NCBI GenBank assembly: GCA_965227445.1
Contig: OZ245751.1
Span: forward strand, 1,612,001 to 1,676,000
DNA length: 64,000 nucleotides
Direction of reading: 5' to 3'
From: DT-110 sp030148525
GTDB taxonomy: Bacteria; Bacteroidota; Bacteroidia; Chitinophagales; Saprospiraceae
The translations under genes were made by a program, and so were the position numbers. The stretch's first letter is position 1. Each line of letters starts with the position of its first letter. The notes beneath the pieces are model-generated. The model was not told the DNA's origin and made no database searches. It saw nothing but the letters and a program-made list of their open reading frames with translations. Below are positions 7,830-17,507 of the stretch, piece after piece.

Positions 7830-9090
7830 CTAACAACTGAGCCAGCGGGCTCTTGCGTGGGTTGGCGAAGTTGGGTTGGAAAATATAGGTACCGGTACTG
7901 TCAAAGGCCGGTACAATGGGCGACAATAAGACGGCATCCGTGAAGCGTGGACCGCGTCCGTCGCGGTAGCGATAGGAGAGGATGGTCGACGTACCGACCG
8001 AAATGACATCGCTCAGTTTGCTGTCCAGGTTTACACGGGCCGTTAACCGGCTGAATTCATCCCGTTCCACCACTCCGGATTCATCGAAGTAGTTAAGGGA
8101 GGTGCTGTACTGCGTTTTGGCATTGCCACCTTCAAAACCGAGGTTGTAATTTTGCTGCGCGCCGGTCCGGGTGACCAGGTCCTGCCAGTTGGTGGAGGTG
8201 CCGTTCTCGAAGCCAGCCAGTTCGTCACCGGGAAAAACATTAAATGGATTCGGCTCCATCTCCCAGTTATTGATGTCTTTAGTGGCATCAATACTGGCCT
8301 GAATATAACCTGCACGATCATACACGGGAACTTCCTGGAAGGGCTCCGAAACTCCGTAATAGGTATTGAAAGTTATTTTTGAGGTTCCTGCCTTACCGCG
8401 CTTTGTCGTGATCAGGATCACCCCGTTTGCGCCACGGGAACCGTAAATGGCAGTGGAAGCAGCGTCCTTTAGTATTTCAATCGACTCAATATCCGATTGG
8501 TCAATATCAATATTACTGCCATAGGGTACGCCATCTACCAGGATCAGTGGGGAATTGGTAGCTGACAGGGATCGCTCTCCGCGAACCTGAATGCCGATAC
8601 CGGCACCAGCCCGGCCGTTGCTACGGGTGATATCCACCCCGGCAACCCGACCCTGGAGGGCTTCAAAGACGTTCCCTACCTTGACATCAGTAAGGGCTTC
8701 GTCATCAACCGAAATAATGGATCCGGCCACATCACTTTTGCGCATGGTACCGTAACCCACTACCACTACTTCGTCCAGGGCCTGTGCATCCTCCATGAGC
8801 ACCACATTGATATTCGTTCCCTGAACGACGGGTACTTCTTCGGTGCGATATCCTATATAGGAAAAGGCCAGGGTGTCACCTTCACTGGCTACTAACTCGT
8901 AGGAACCGTCGATCTCGGTAATGGCACCGGTGCCGGTCCCTTTTATGAGGACATTCACACCGATCAGTGGTTCGCCTCCGGTATCTGTTACCTCGCCCCG
9001 GACCGTAAACTGGGCAAGAGCCGCCTGAACGGACAATAAGGAGAGTCCGATCATCAGGAAAAAAATCTTTTTAGTACTCGATTTACACAT
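7765..9090 (-). pseudogene. Truncated SusC-like TonB-dependent receptor (N-terminal part only)
   Basis: SusC proteins are outer-membrane receptors of about 1000 residues that import glycans with SusD. This frame has a signal peptide (about 1-26), the carboxypeptidase-regulatory-like domain (27-112), the plug domain (LDEVVVVGYGTMRKSDV near 105, then IQVRGERSLSATNSPLILVDG and YGSRGANGVILITTK) and only the first strands of the barrel. After about residue 420 it runs straight into the dctQ start and stops in an unrelated frame at residue 441. The rest of the barrel, any susD and any dctP are missing. A deletion joining susC to dctQ is the simplest reading; an assembly error must be excluded. Confidence 0.85.
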
Positions 9091-9275
9091 AACCTGTAAC
9101 TTTTGACTTCGGTTGCCGAATTATCTTTTGACCAAAGGTGGTAATAAAAAATTATACCCCATATAGAGTCTCCTATTCAATAATTCACAAAAGGGCAGCC
9201 GAAATTAACATGCGACTAACGGGGGTAAGTATCTGCTGTGCTTTTGATGTAAATGACTGATTATCAATGGTTTTA

Positions 9276-9376
9276 TTTTGCCGAAAGGCGGAAGAAGAAT
9301 GGAAGGAATGACGTAGGTGCCTCCGTAAAATGGAATAGTAAAAAAAAGAAGGCCCCGCCAGTGTTACGGGCGGGGC
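9276..9376 (-). terminator. Terminator between the pectinase genes and the susC remnant
   Basis: Minus-strand hairpin GCCCCGCC / GGCGGGGC (9369-9376 with 9352-9359, 9-base loop) followed by a T-rich run (9340-9349). It separates the upstream enzyme operon from the susC'-dctQM-uxaAB unit. The same intergenic stretch (9091-9553) also holds the short TTTTGCCGAAAGGC hairpin at 9276-9289 and the three-hairpin element at 9450. I see no gene in it. Confidence 0.7.
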
Positions 9377-9449
9377 TCCAATAAGCAAATGCATTAAAAT
9401 GGGTCCATTTTGTGTAGCTGACAAAAGGATTTTATGCTGGATTAGTTTC

Positions 9450-9552
9450 TATACCGCTTCCGAAAAGGTTTGGGCTTCGCCCAACCTTTTCACGCGAGTA
9501 TATACTCGACTCGAAGTGGTTTGGAGTCCCAAACCACTTCGTTGTCGGTATA
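9450..9552. repeat. Three-hairpin dispersed element, copy 1 (element A)
   Basis: A 103-base unit that recurs, inverted, at 56759-56861. It is bounded by TATACCG / CGGTATA and contains three hairpins in a row: GAAAAGGTT...AACCTTTTC, the palindrome CGAGTATATACTCG, and GAAGTGGTTTGG...CCAAACCACTTC. The outer TA on each side fits a two-base target duplication around a 99-base core TACCG...CGGTA. It has no coding capacity, so it is a non-autonomous palindromic element. It may double as a terminator for the CE8 gene that ends at 9554. Confidence 0.85.
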
Positions 9553-9553
9553 A

Positions 9554-11422
9554 TTAGTGGATAATCAATTTGAGTAATCGTTCGGTTTCTTCGTACCGCA
9601 TACGGGCAATGACCAGCGTGCCTCTTTCCAAGGCGTTATTGTTCAATAATTGCTCCTTATTCACCGTCAGATTGTGTGTTCCTGCCGGTCGATGCTCCGA
9701 CACCAATGTGCCCAGGTGACGACCGCGGGCATCGTGCAAACTGATATCGACCCATCCGCTTTTGGGGATATTAAAGACGAGCGTGGTGGAGTCCAGGAAG
9801 GGATTGGCGCCGCTTACGCTAAAATCAAATGCAGGAGTCTGTACCCTTCCCAGACTGGTCGCACTCGGATTGCGCACGAAGGACCAAAGGGGGCCTTCGG
9901 TTATACCGTGGGTATTCTTGGTGTCGACACGCCAGTAATAGGTTTCCTCATCCTTAGTACCAAAGGGAAAATAGAAGTCATTGATCTGCACGCTTTCCAG
10001 CTCGAGCTCTTCCGGGCTTTCGCCAAAATACACCAGGAAGGAATCGACCGAGCACTGATCCCACGACCACTCCAATCGCACCAGCGGACCGGTAAAGAAA
10101 TTGGATTCCGTAGCTGGTTCGGGAGCAAAGGCTGGATTGGGTGTAAGGTCACTTACTTTATTTGTGGTAAACTGCCAAATAGCGCCCTCAATGGTATCGG
10201 TAAGCGTCAGCTCGTCTACCCGCCAGTAGTAAGTGGTGTTTTCCTGCAGCTCCGCAGGAGTAAATTGAGGGTCGGTCACGGTGCCGACCATTGGGGGGTT
10301 CGGGCTTTCGCCAAAATACACCCGGTGGGCAAGGGCGCATTGGCCGGCAGTCCAGGACAGGGTGGGTGAAAGCGGGCTGCATCCCTCATCGGCAGGACTT
10401 GGCAGAAAGGCAAAGGGCAGTAACCCCTCCAATTGGGATTCGGGGTCCCACTCTTGATTGAAGGTCCAACGGGCATCGATGGAATCCGGATCGGGATTAC
10501 CGGGTGCTTCCCGCAAGTTGTTGCGGTGCCAGTTAAAATCAAATCCCTCGCGGTGGGTATTGTAGTAATAAGTGCGCTTTCCGAATTGGAGCGGCTCACT
10601 TCCTACAAACTGGATATCCTGGTTTTTGATGCGGTCCGAAAAGTCGCAGTCCAACAGGTAAAACTGAGCGTCGCGGTGGTAGCGGCCCAGTGCAAAATTC
10701 TGAATACCGTCAAAGTAGGAGTTGCGAATCACGAATTTATGGTCTTCCCCTCCACTTCCGTCGAGCCAGATGCTGGCATTTTTGTTGTACCCGAAAAATT
10801 CACTGTCGCGAATAAAGCAGTAGCCGCGGGGTGCGACGTAATCAACGTAGCCCTCAAAGTAGCAGTTGGCGTGGTAGAACATGCCGCCATCGGTATTCCA
10901 AAGGCTCAGGGTATCCCCGCCGGTGGCAATAATATTGCAGTTGACGATGATCACGCGGTGGCCGCCGCCGCGAATGGCCATGGTGTGGTCATTATTATCC
11001 GGAAAATCGGGATATACATCCGCAAAGTTATTCCGTACCGTCATATTGGCTATGGTCAGGTCCGTAACACCATTTTGGATATTAATGGTCGCCACGCCCC
11101 AGTCGCTGGGGTTGTTTTCCCGCCAGGTACGCCGCAGAACGGCGGTGGTCAGGATGGTGCTGTCCCGGTTTTCGCCGATGAGGGTGATGAAATTCTTAGT
11201 AATAAAGATCTTTTCGTCGTACACCCCGTTTTTAATGAAGATCCGGTGCGGGGTCGTCAGGTTATTGGGTGCTGCCTCCACGGCTGCCTGGACCGAAGTG
11301 AAGTCTCCGGAACCATCTGCTGCGACGATGATCATATCGCCACACTGCGTCTTTGCGATATTCGCGTGCAGGCATATCAGGGCAAAGATGCCCAGCAAGT
11401 ACGGTATTAGTCGATTCGACAT
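9554..11422 (-). CDS. Secreted pectinesterase (CE8) with fibronectin-like repeats and T9SS sorting domain
   Basis: Removes methyl esters from homogalacturonan outside the cell. 622 residues. Signal peptide about 1-24; CE8 right-handed beta-helix about 28-320; two FN3-like modules (about 340-520), each with VYFGESP and YYWRVD; and a T9SS C-terminal domain (about 540-622, GANPFLDSTTLVFNIPKSG ending in KLIIH). Catalytic Asp residues are visible in GGDTLSLW and VDYVAPRG, and the Arg in ALGRYHRD. The usual QDTL glutamine is Gly and the LGRPW tryptophan is His. It lies last in the minus-strand enzyme operon, 13 bases after the PL1 gene. Confidence 0.88.
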   Translation of the reverse strand: MSNRLIPYLLGIFALICLHANIAKTQCGDMIIVAADGSGDFTSVQAAVEAAPNNLTTPHRIFIKNGVYDEKIFITKNFITLIGENRDSTILTTAVLRRTWRENNPSDWGVATINIQNGVTDLTIANMTVRNNFADVYPDFPDNNDHTMAIRGGGHRVIIVNCNIIATGGDTLSLWNTDGGMFYHANCYFEGYVDYVAPRGYCFIRDSEFFGYNKNASIWLDGSGGEDHKFVIRNSYFDGIQNFALGRYHRDAQFYLLDCDFSDRIKNQDIQFVGSEPLQFGKRTYYYNTHREGFDFNWHRNNLREAPGNPDPDSIDARWTFNQEWDPESQLEGLLPFAFLPSPADEGCSPLSPTLSWTAGQCALAHRVYFGESPNPPMVGTVTDPQFTPAELQENTTYYWRVDELTLTDTIEGAIWQFTTNKVSDLTPNPAFAPEPATESNFFTGPLVRLEWSWDQCSVDSFLVYFGESPEELELESVQINDFYFPFGTKDEETYYWRVDTKNTHGITEGPLWSFVRNPSATSLGRVQTPAFDFSVSGANPFLDSTTLVFNIPKSGWVDISLHDARGRHLGTLVSEHRPAGTHNLTVNKEQLLNNNALERGTLVIARMRYEETERLLKLIIH

Positions 11423-11435
11423 ATTCGGGGGATTA

Positions 11436-13004
11436 TTAGAGTACAGTAAATGGTTTGGTCGTCAGGGATTGACCTTCCCGAACGGTTAATACGTAGGTGC
11501 CTGCTGCCAGGCTTTGGGTGTGCAGATCCCAGCTGATCTGTTCCCGGGTGGTCGACCGTTCGGGGCGTTGAATGACGCGGGGATAGGTACGTCCGTACAG
11601 ATCAACGACCTGTGCCTCCAGTGGTCCCTCCCCAATGGCATCGTACACGGCAAAGGCCTGATTGATGATGGGGTTGGGTGCAATGGTCAGGGCCGATGCC
11701 CGTTGATTGACGTTCCGCAGATCGGTGACTGTAGCGAATTGGATAAGGATCAGCCCCGTATCCAATCCACCCTGGGTATCGATCAATTCGTAGCGGAGGG
11801 TATCGGTGCCGGTTTGATCGGTGGGACCCACGTAGGTAATGGTGTTGTTCTGGATACGCCCCAGGCCCCGTGGGGTGTTGATGATATTGGAAATACGTAA
11901 ATCACCGCCATCCGCATCTCCATCATTGGCCAGGGCATCAATATTGAAGGCACGTGGAGCACCTTCTTCGCGGAAGAAGGTGTCCGGTACCGCAACCGGG
12001 GCCTCGTTGGAATTGGTATTCATCAGGCCGGCCCCGTTCATAACCATAGTGGGGAGCAGTTCGGGATCATCGGTCTCATACTCGTAAAAATCACCCGGGT
12101 TGAAAGCCGACCCACGTTCGGAACGGGTGCCCGATGAGAATTCATAGATGTTATTAATGGCCACCAGAGAAGGGTCTTTTTCCCCCTTCCCGATATCCCC
12201 GATAAAATGCGGATCCCGGCTGTTGCGGAAGTAATTGGACTCCACTACCACATCGGATTCGAAGCGGGCACCGATGCAATAGAAGTCCACATCGTCGTAG
12301 AAGTTATTGAACAGGTGCACATCGCCGAAGCGGATGCGTGGATTCCGTTGATTAACGCCGCGTTCGGGCAGTCCGTCGAACCAGCAGTGGTGAATGGTGA
12401 TCCGCAATTTGCCACGGTTGGCGATTTCACTATCACTAGACCCAAAAAGCATCACCTTATTGTGGTTGCTAAAACGCACCCAGGAGATGGTTACATAGTC
12501 ACCCGTACTATTATTGCCTGACCGGATGTCGAGCAGGCCATCGGCCGAAGCGGACAGGTCACAATGATCGACCCATACATTCGAGCCGGTAATCGTAATC
12601 GCATCGGTAGAGTGGGTCTTTCCATCCCAGTCACCATCGTAGGAACCGGTAATGCGCAGGTTTTGCACTATGACGTTATTTCCTTTGATCTCCAGGCCAC
12701 CCTCCAGCAGAGTGGCGTTATCACCCAGCCCGAAGATGGTCTTATTGCTGGTGACGTCGAGTCGCTCGTAGCGGGTGAGCACAATGGTGTCTTCGACGAT
12801 AATTACGTAGGGATCAGGTGCAGATAAATAATTGGCCAGTGCGTTGCGTGAGGCGGGGCGCACAATTTCTCCTCCGGCACCGCCGGTGGTTCCGCCGTTG
12901 AGGGAAGCCCAGCCAATGGGGCCATTGCTATTCTGTGAAAATCCGGTGAAAAAGGCCAGCAGCATACCGGCAATACAAACGCAGGGTAAAAGTCGCTTTT
13001 TCAT
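11436..13004 (-). CDS. Secreted pectate lyase (PL1) with T9SS sorting domain
   Basis: Cleaves de-esterified polygalacturonate by beta-elimination, giving unsaturated oligouronides for the Kdu pathway. 522 residues: signal peptide about 1-23; parallel beta-helix about 28-330 with the PL1 signatures NVWVDHCDLS (near 147) and HHCWFDGLPERGVNQRNPRIRFG (split: HHCWFDG then RNPRIRFG, catalytic Arg region near 220); a cadherin/Big-like linker (about 335-430); and a C-terminal T9SS domain (APNPIINQAFAVYDA ... TKPFTVL). Calcium-binding aspartates fit DGDWDGKTHSTDAI. Neighbouring CE8 enzymes supply its de-esterified substrate. Confidence 0.92.
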   Translation of the reverse strand: MKKRLLPCVCIAGMLLAFFTGFSQNSNGPIGWASLNGGTTGGAGGEIVRPASRNALANYLSAPDPYVIIVEDTIVLTRYERLDVTSNKTIFGLGDNATLLEGGLEIKGNNVIVQNLRITGSYDGDWDGKTHSTDAITITGSNVWVDHCDLSASADGLLDIRSGNNSTGDYVTISWVRFSNHNKVMLFGSSDSEIANRGKLRITIHHCWFDGLPERGVNQRNPRIRFGDVHLFNNFYDDVDFYCIGARFESDVVVESNYFRNSRDPHFIGDIGKGEKDPSLVAINNIYEFSSGTRSERGSAFNPGDFYEYETDDPELLPTMVMNGAGLMNTNSNEAPVAVPDTFFREEGAPRAFNIDALANDGDADGGDLRISNIINTPRGLGRIQNNTITYVGPTDQTGTDTLRYELIDTQGGLDTGLILIQFATVTDLRNVNQRASALTIAPNPIINQAFAVYDAIGEGPLEAQVVDLYGRTYPRVIQRPERSTTREQISWDLHTQSLAAGTYVLTVREGQSLTTKPFTVL

Positions 13005-13094
13005 AAGGGAACATCATTGATGAACGAATAGGGGAAAGATAGGATGCCCACCTAGCTATGGCTATTCCAGAATTAACAAGTAGGCAGCAATCTT

Positions 13095-14336
13095 CTACTT
13101 ATCGAGGGGAATTGTGATGCGACCACAGCAAGCCCGTTCCGCCAGGTAGGCTTTGGTGGGAATCAGGTCGCCACGAATTAGATCGAGGGTTCCCCGTTTT
13201 AGCAGCCCGCTCCCTCGCGATAAGTTAAACCGGATCAATTTGCGGCCACGTCCTTCGGCAAAAGTCCACTCTTGTCCATCCGACGATTGTAAGGCAGGGG
13301 TGCCCCGTACGGTGACGGGCTCTGAAAAGTGGAGATAGAGGTCCTCTTCCTGTTGGCTGATGCGGGTGGGACGCAGCGCGGTACTGTCTTCAGGGTTCCA
13401 TGTGTGACCAAAGGTCCAGGCAGCCGTAATGGAGTCGGCTGGTACGCCTGATTCCTCCAGATTGTCCCGTAGCCAGGAGAAGGGCTCGCCCGCTTTGTCG
13501 GACCGGGCGAAATAATAGCGATCTCCCCAGAAGTAGGGGCGGTTGCGTTCGGGACGATCGGGGTAGGTGACGTGGAGGATAGGTTCGTTCGCCATATTTT
13601 CCGAATACCGGCAATCCAACAGGTAAAACTGAGCTTCGTAGTGGTGGCGGGCCAGTTTGAAGCCGGGCACGCCATCAAAGGAGCTGTTCCGGACCACCAG
13701 CCGCTGATGCTCGTCGGTAACCCCGGCGTGCCACAGGGTGTGCGTTGCACGAACCTCATAAAAACGGCTATCGCGAATGAAGCACCACCCCCGCGGACAC
13801 ACAAAATCTACGCCGCCCTCGAAGTAGCAATCGGCGTGGTAGTATTTTCCTGCTTTGTAGTTCCAGAGGGAAACGGTATCACCTCCCCGGCTGATCACCC
13901 GGCAATTGTAGAGAATTGTCCGCGTCCCCGTACCGTATATGGCAAAGGCGTGGACGCCGGTCTTAGGTTGCGTATTGATCACCGAAAGGTCCCGCAGGAT
14001 GATGTCATCGGCGTGGATATTTACCACGGCCGGTCCGATGGGGTCGGGGTCAGCAATCCAGTCCTCCCGCAATTGATCGTACTGAATGATGGTCTGCCCG
14101 GGTCCTGCTCCGACCAAAGTAATATGGTGCTGCTCAATACGGACCTTCTCCTCGTACACTCCGGGTTTCAGATAGATGACAACCCGCTCGTAGGTGTACA
14201 TGGGCAGGCTTGCCACCGCTTCGGTCAGCGTCGTGAAATCCCCGCTACCATCCCGGGCCACCACAATATCGGCATGGGGCTGACCGACCACAGTTACTGC
14301 AGACAAAAAACACAAAAGGAGAATCAGCGTACGCAT
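13095..14336 (-). CDS. Pectinesterase (CE8), second copy
   Basis: 413 residues: signal peptide about 1-18, then a CE8 beta-helix beginning VVARDGSGDFTTLTEAV, and a C-terminal stretch of about 90 residues resembling an Ig-like tail; no T9SS domain. Catalytic positions visible: Asp in GGDTVSLW, Asp in GGVDFVCPRG, Arg in KLARHHYEAQF. As in the other CE8 here, the glutamine of QDTL is Gly and the Trp of LGRPW is His, so both belong to the same atypical branch. Probably periplasmic or surface attached. It sits 10 bases after the CE12 gene, in one operon. Confidence 0.87.
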   Translation of the reverse strand: MRTLILLLCFLSAVTVVGQPHADIVVARDGSGDFTTLTEAVASLPMYTYERVVIYLKPGVYEEKVRIEQHHITLVGAGPGQTIIQYDQLREDWIADPDPIGPAVVNIHADDIILRDLSVINTQPKTGVHAFAIYGTGTRTILYNCRVISRGGDTVSLWNYKAGKYYHADCYFEGGVDFVCPRGWCFIRDSRFYEVRATHTLWHAGVTDEHQRLVVRNSSFDGVPGFKLARHHYEAQFYLLDCRYSENMANEPILHVTYPDRPERNRPYFWGDRYYFARSDKAGEPFSWLRDNLEESGVPADSITAAWTFGHTWNPEDSTALRPTRISQQEEDLYLHFSEPVTVRGTPALQSSDGQEWTFAEGRGRKLIRFNLSRGSGLLKRGTLDLIRGDLIPTKAYLAERACCGRITIPLDK

Positions 14337-14346
14337 AGGCAGTCGT

Positions 14347-15090
14347 TTAGGGCCTGGTCAGATAGTTGGACAGGGGAATCTGTTTTTCGCGGAGTTCCTC
14401 CGCAAAGAGTCCGGCTATTTTCTCGGCACCCATAGGAGAGAAGTGGGTATTATCTTCCAGGCCTTCCGGCAAAACTGGTACCTCACCGGGTTGGATGTGC
14501 AAAAACACCTCCTTGGTGGCTTCGGGGCCCATTTCCTTGAGTAAGGCCATTGAAGACTGATGCATATCGATCAGTGGAACGTCGAGGGAATCGGCCACCG
14601 AACGTGCCAGACCAGGGTACACGCCATGTGTATCGTAGAAACCCTCCTCGTTAAACCTCCGCCGTACGACAGGCGTGCAAAGAATGGGATTGGCGTTTTT
14701 GGCACGAGCCTCCTCCACAAAGCGCACCAGATTAGCCCGGTATTGGTCGGGAGGCGTGTAGCGCTCACCTTTGCTTTTACTACTGTCGTTATGGCCAAAC
14801 TGCACAATTACCCAGTCTCCGGCCTGCAGGGATTGCATAATGGAAGCCCAGCGACCTTCCGAGATAAATGTTTTGGTGCTGCGTCCGTTCATGGCCCGGT
14901 TTTCGATGGTCGCTTCCGGAACGAAAAATGATGGCAGATACATACCCCACCCCCGCTCCGGATGCGCACGATCCTGTTTGATCGACATGGTGGAATCACC
15001 GGCCAGATAGATCGTAGTGGGTTCCATGTTTTTTTGGCTACAGCCAAAAACGAAAGCCAGTAATAGAAGCAGGTAGTGGTTTTTCATCAT
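14347..15090 (-). CDS. Rhamnogalacturonan acetylesterase-like SGNH hydrolase (CE12)
   Basis: Removes acetyl groups from pectin backbones. About 247 residues from ATG 15090 (15087 is equally possible); a longer frame would overlap the previous gene. Lipoprotein signal: hydrophobic stretch then VFGCSQ, so membrane anchored. SGNH blocks: YLAGDSTMS (nucleophile Ser near residue 32), the Gly/Asn blocks within NGRSTK and VQFGHNDSSK, and the catalytic Asp-His in DNTHFSPMGA. Context with PL1, CE8 and GH43 supports action on rhamnogalacturonan or acetylated homogalacturonan. Confidence 0.88.
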   Translation of the reverse strand: MMKNHYLLLLLAFVFGCSQKNMEPTTIYLAGDSTMSIKQDRAHPERGWGMYLPSFFVPEATIENRAMNGRSTKTFISEGRWASIMQSLQAGDWVIVQFGHNDSSKSKGERYTPPDQYRANLVRFVEEARAKNANPILCTPVVRRRFNEEGFYDTHGVYPGLARSVADSLDVPLIDMHQSSMALLKEMGPEATKEVFLHIQPGEVPVLPEGLEDNTHFSPMGAEKIAGLFAEELREKQIPLSNYLTRP

Positions 15091-15097
15091 ACTTGTT

Positions 15098-16705
15098 TTA
15101 GTTGGATACTGAAAACCAGGCGAATTCTCCAAAGCCGCCCCGGCCGGAATCGGTCGACTTGGTACTGTAGAGTCCGACCTTTGTGCCTATCCATCCTCCC
15201 GGACGGGCGGCAAATGGAGGACCGATGTCCCGGAAAGTAGTTCCATCGGTGCTGTATTGGAATTGGCAAGTGGCGTCGGGAGCAGCGACCCGTACCCGTA
15301 ATTGCACGGTGGACTCTTGTACGGGAACCCGGCTTACTTCCCGTTCGGCTCCTCCTTTATCGGCGTCTGTACAGGATTGGTGGATGAGTGCGTAGCCACC
15401 GCCGACGCGTTCGAGTTGCAGGGAAGCGTAATCCCGGCCCATGATGATCAATCCGGCCGCCTGACCGGTATCTGTTGGATGCAGGGTGAGTTCGGTGGTC
15501 GCCGTGAAGGAGGGGCCCGGGAATTTTTGCAACAGCAAATGGGGGGTAGACCAGTGGTTCACAAAATCAGCTGGTCGGGGCATGGCGAATAACCGGAGGT
15601 AATCGGTGCCGGGTAATTTGGCCGACCAAACCACGTGGGGGTTGGCGTGCCATTGCCATTGCTTGCCGAAGTCGCTTCCGCTAAAATCGTCACTGGCTGC
15701 CAGGTACCTGATGGGATACGATTGACCCACGTCCGGTTTGGGGTGACGAGAGACGGGTTCGCCGACGCCATTTCCGTCGAGGTCTTTGCCCATCAGTGGC
15801 CAGTCGTCGACCCATCGTACCGGCTGCAGGTGGACAATGCGACCGTAGGCCTCCTTGTCCTGGAAATGCACGAACCAGTCTTGCCCGGTGGGGGTGTCGA
15901 CCCAGCCTCCCTGGTGGGGCCCGTTGATTTCCGTTGTGCCCTGCTCCAGGACTACCTTTTCCTCATAAGGGCCATAGATGTTTTTGGACCGCAGGATCAA
16001 TTGCCAGCCGGTGGCTACCCCTCCGGCGGGAGCGAAGATGTAGTAGTATCCGTTTCGTTTATAAAACTTGGGGCCCTCCACGGTGGTGTGGTCCAGGTGA
16101 CCGTCAAATACGTGGCGACCATCGTCCAGCGCCCTGGTCCCGGTGGGGTCGAGTTTGCGCAGGGTCAGCAGGGAATTGACCCGCACCCGGCTGGCCGCCC
16201 AGGCGTGGACGAGGTATACGTTGCCATCGTCATCCCAGAGCGGGGAGGGGTCGATCAGGCCTTTTCCGGCTACTACAAGTTTTGGCTTGGACCAGGTGCC
16301 CGCCGGGTCCGTAGCCGTGAGTACGTAGATGCCGAAATCAGGATCGCCGTAATAGATGTAATAGGTGCCCTGATGGTACCGGATACAGGGGGCCCAGACA
16401 CCCTTGAAATGCTGGGGCCTGGAAAAGATCTCTTCCGGATACTGCTTAGGTAAAGCGTAGTTGATCAACTCCCAGTTAACCAGGTCTTTGGAGTGTAGAA
16501 TGGGGAGTCCCGGCACGCAATTAAAACTGGAAGCAGTCATGTAAAAATCAGATCCGACCCGAACCACATCCGGATCGGAATAATCCAGGTGCAGAATGGG
16601 ATTGATATAGGTACCATCGCCCTGATCGGATATCCATACTTGTGCGCTACCCGTGCAGGGGATGATCAAAGAGATGCTGATAACTATTAGTGAACGAAAG
16701 GTCAT
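15098..16705 (-). CDS. Secreted GH43 glycosidase (beta-xylosidase/arabinofuranosidase type)
   Basis: Five-bladed propeller enzyme acting on arabinan or xylan side chains. 535 residues: signal peptide about 1-21; GH43 domain about 30-330 with general base Asp in LDYSDPDVVRV, transition-state Asp in LIDPSPLWDDDGNVYLVHAW and acid Glu in VEGPKFYKRNGYYYIFAPAG; then a C-terminal beta-sandwich (about 345-535, DDFSGSDFGKQWQWHANP) typical of the long GH43 subgroup. It ends 7 bases before the CE12 start. Position among pectin enzymes suggests arabinan decorations as target, but specificity cannot be read from sequence. Confidence 0.88.
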   Translation of the reverse strand: MTFRSLIVISISLIIPCTGSAQVWISDQGDGTYINPILHLDYSDPDVVRVGSDFYMTASSFNCVPGLPILHSKDLVNWELINYALPKQYPEEIFSRPQHFKGVWAPCIRYHQGTYYIYYGDPDFGIYVLTATDPAGTWSKPKLVVAGKGLIDPSPLWDDDGNVYLVHAWAASRVRVNSLLTLRKLDPTGTRALDDGRHVFDGHLDHTTVEGPKFYKRNGYYYIFAPAGGVATGWQLILRSKNIYGPYEEKVVLEQGTTEINGPHQGGWVDTPTGQDWFVHFQDKEAYGRIVHLQPVRWVDDWPLMGKDLDGNGVGEPVSRHPKPDVGQSYPIRYLAASDDFSGSDFGKQWQWHANPHVVWSAKLPGTDYLRLFAMPRPADFVNHWSTPHLLLQKFPGPSFTATTELTLHPTDTGQAAGLIIMGRDYASLQLERVGGGYALIHQSCTDADKGGAEREVSRVPVQESTVQLRVRVAAPDATCQFQYSTDGTTFRDIGPPFAARPGGWIGTKVGLYSTKSTDSGRGGFGEFAWFSVSN

Positions 16706-16732
16706 TATGTCGTACTTTTTTGCCGAAAGGCA

Positions 16733-17503
16733 CTACCGACCCATCCAGCCTCCGTCTACCGTGAGGATGGATCCGGTCATGTAATCAGAGGCCGACGAAG
16801 CCAGAAAGACGGTCGGACCTTTAAAATCATCGGGAGTACCCCAGCGGCCAGCCGGAATACGGGCCAAAATGGCTTTGCTGCGATCGGGATCCTCCCGCAA
16901 CGCCTGGGTATTATCCGTGGCGATGTAACCGGGAGCCAGTGCATTCACCTGTACCCCTTTGCCCGCCCATTCATTGGAGAAGGCCATAGTCAGCTGGCCG
17001 ATAGCACCTTTGGAAGCTGCGTAACCAGGTACGGTAATACCGCCCTGAAAGGTGAGCAGGGAAGCCGTGAAAATGACCTTTCCGGAGCCACGGGCTATCA
17101 TATCACGACCAAATTCACGGGTCAGGATAAAAGGAGCGTGCTGATTCACTGCCACCACATCGTCCCAATACTCATCCGGGTGTTCAGCGGCGGGTTTGCG
17201 GAGGATGGTTCCCGCATTGTTGACCAGAATGTCGGGGGAGCCGTGTTTTTCCTTAACCGCTTCGATAAAGGTATAGAGGGCTTGCCGATCCTTGAAATCG
17301 CATTGGTAGGCGTGGAAAGAACGGCCGATCTCCTCTACTCGTCGCTCAATTTTGGAGCCGCTGGTTTCCAGGGAAGCGGAAACTCCGATAATATCAGCAC
17401 CGGCTTCGGCCAGGCCTTCCGCCATGGCGAAGCCAATGCCTCGTTTGCAGCCCGTTACCAGGGCTGTTTTTCCCGTTAATTGAAATGCCTCGGTAATTCG
17501 CAT
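16733..17503 (-). CDS. kduD: 2-dehydro-3-deoxy-D-gluconate 5-dehydrogenase (SDR)
   Basis: Cytoplasmic short-chain dehydrogenase that reduces 2,5-diketo-3-deoxygluconate to KDG, directly after KduI. About 256 residues from ATG 17503; ATG 17521 would overlap kduI by 14 bases and adds only six residues. Nucleotide-binding ALVTGCKRGIGFAMA, NNAGT motif (VNNAGTILRK), catalytic Ser in TASLLTFQG, and YxxxK in YAASKGAIG. The C-terminal FLASSASDYMTGSILTVDGG is typical of KduD. It follows kduI by a few bases. Confidence 0.93.
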   Translation of the reverse strand: MRITEAFQLTGKTALVTGCKRGIGFAMAEGLAEAGADIIGVSASLETSGSKIERRVEEIGRSFHAYQCDFKDRQALYTFIEAVKEKHGSPDILVNNAGTILRKPAAEHPDEYWDDVVAVNQHAPFILTREFGRDMIARGSGKVIFTASLLTFQGGITVPGYAASKGAIGQLTMAFSNEWAGKGVQVNALAPGYIATDNTQALREDPDRSKAILARIPAGRWGTPDDFKGPTVFLASSASDYMTGSILTVDGGWMGR

Positions 17504-17507
17504 AGGT

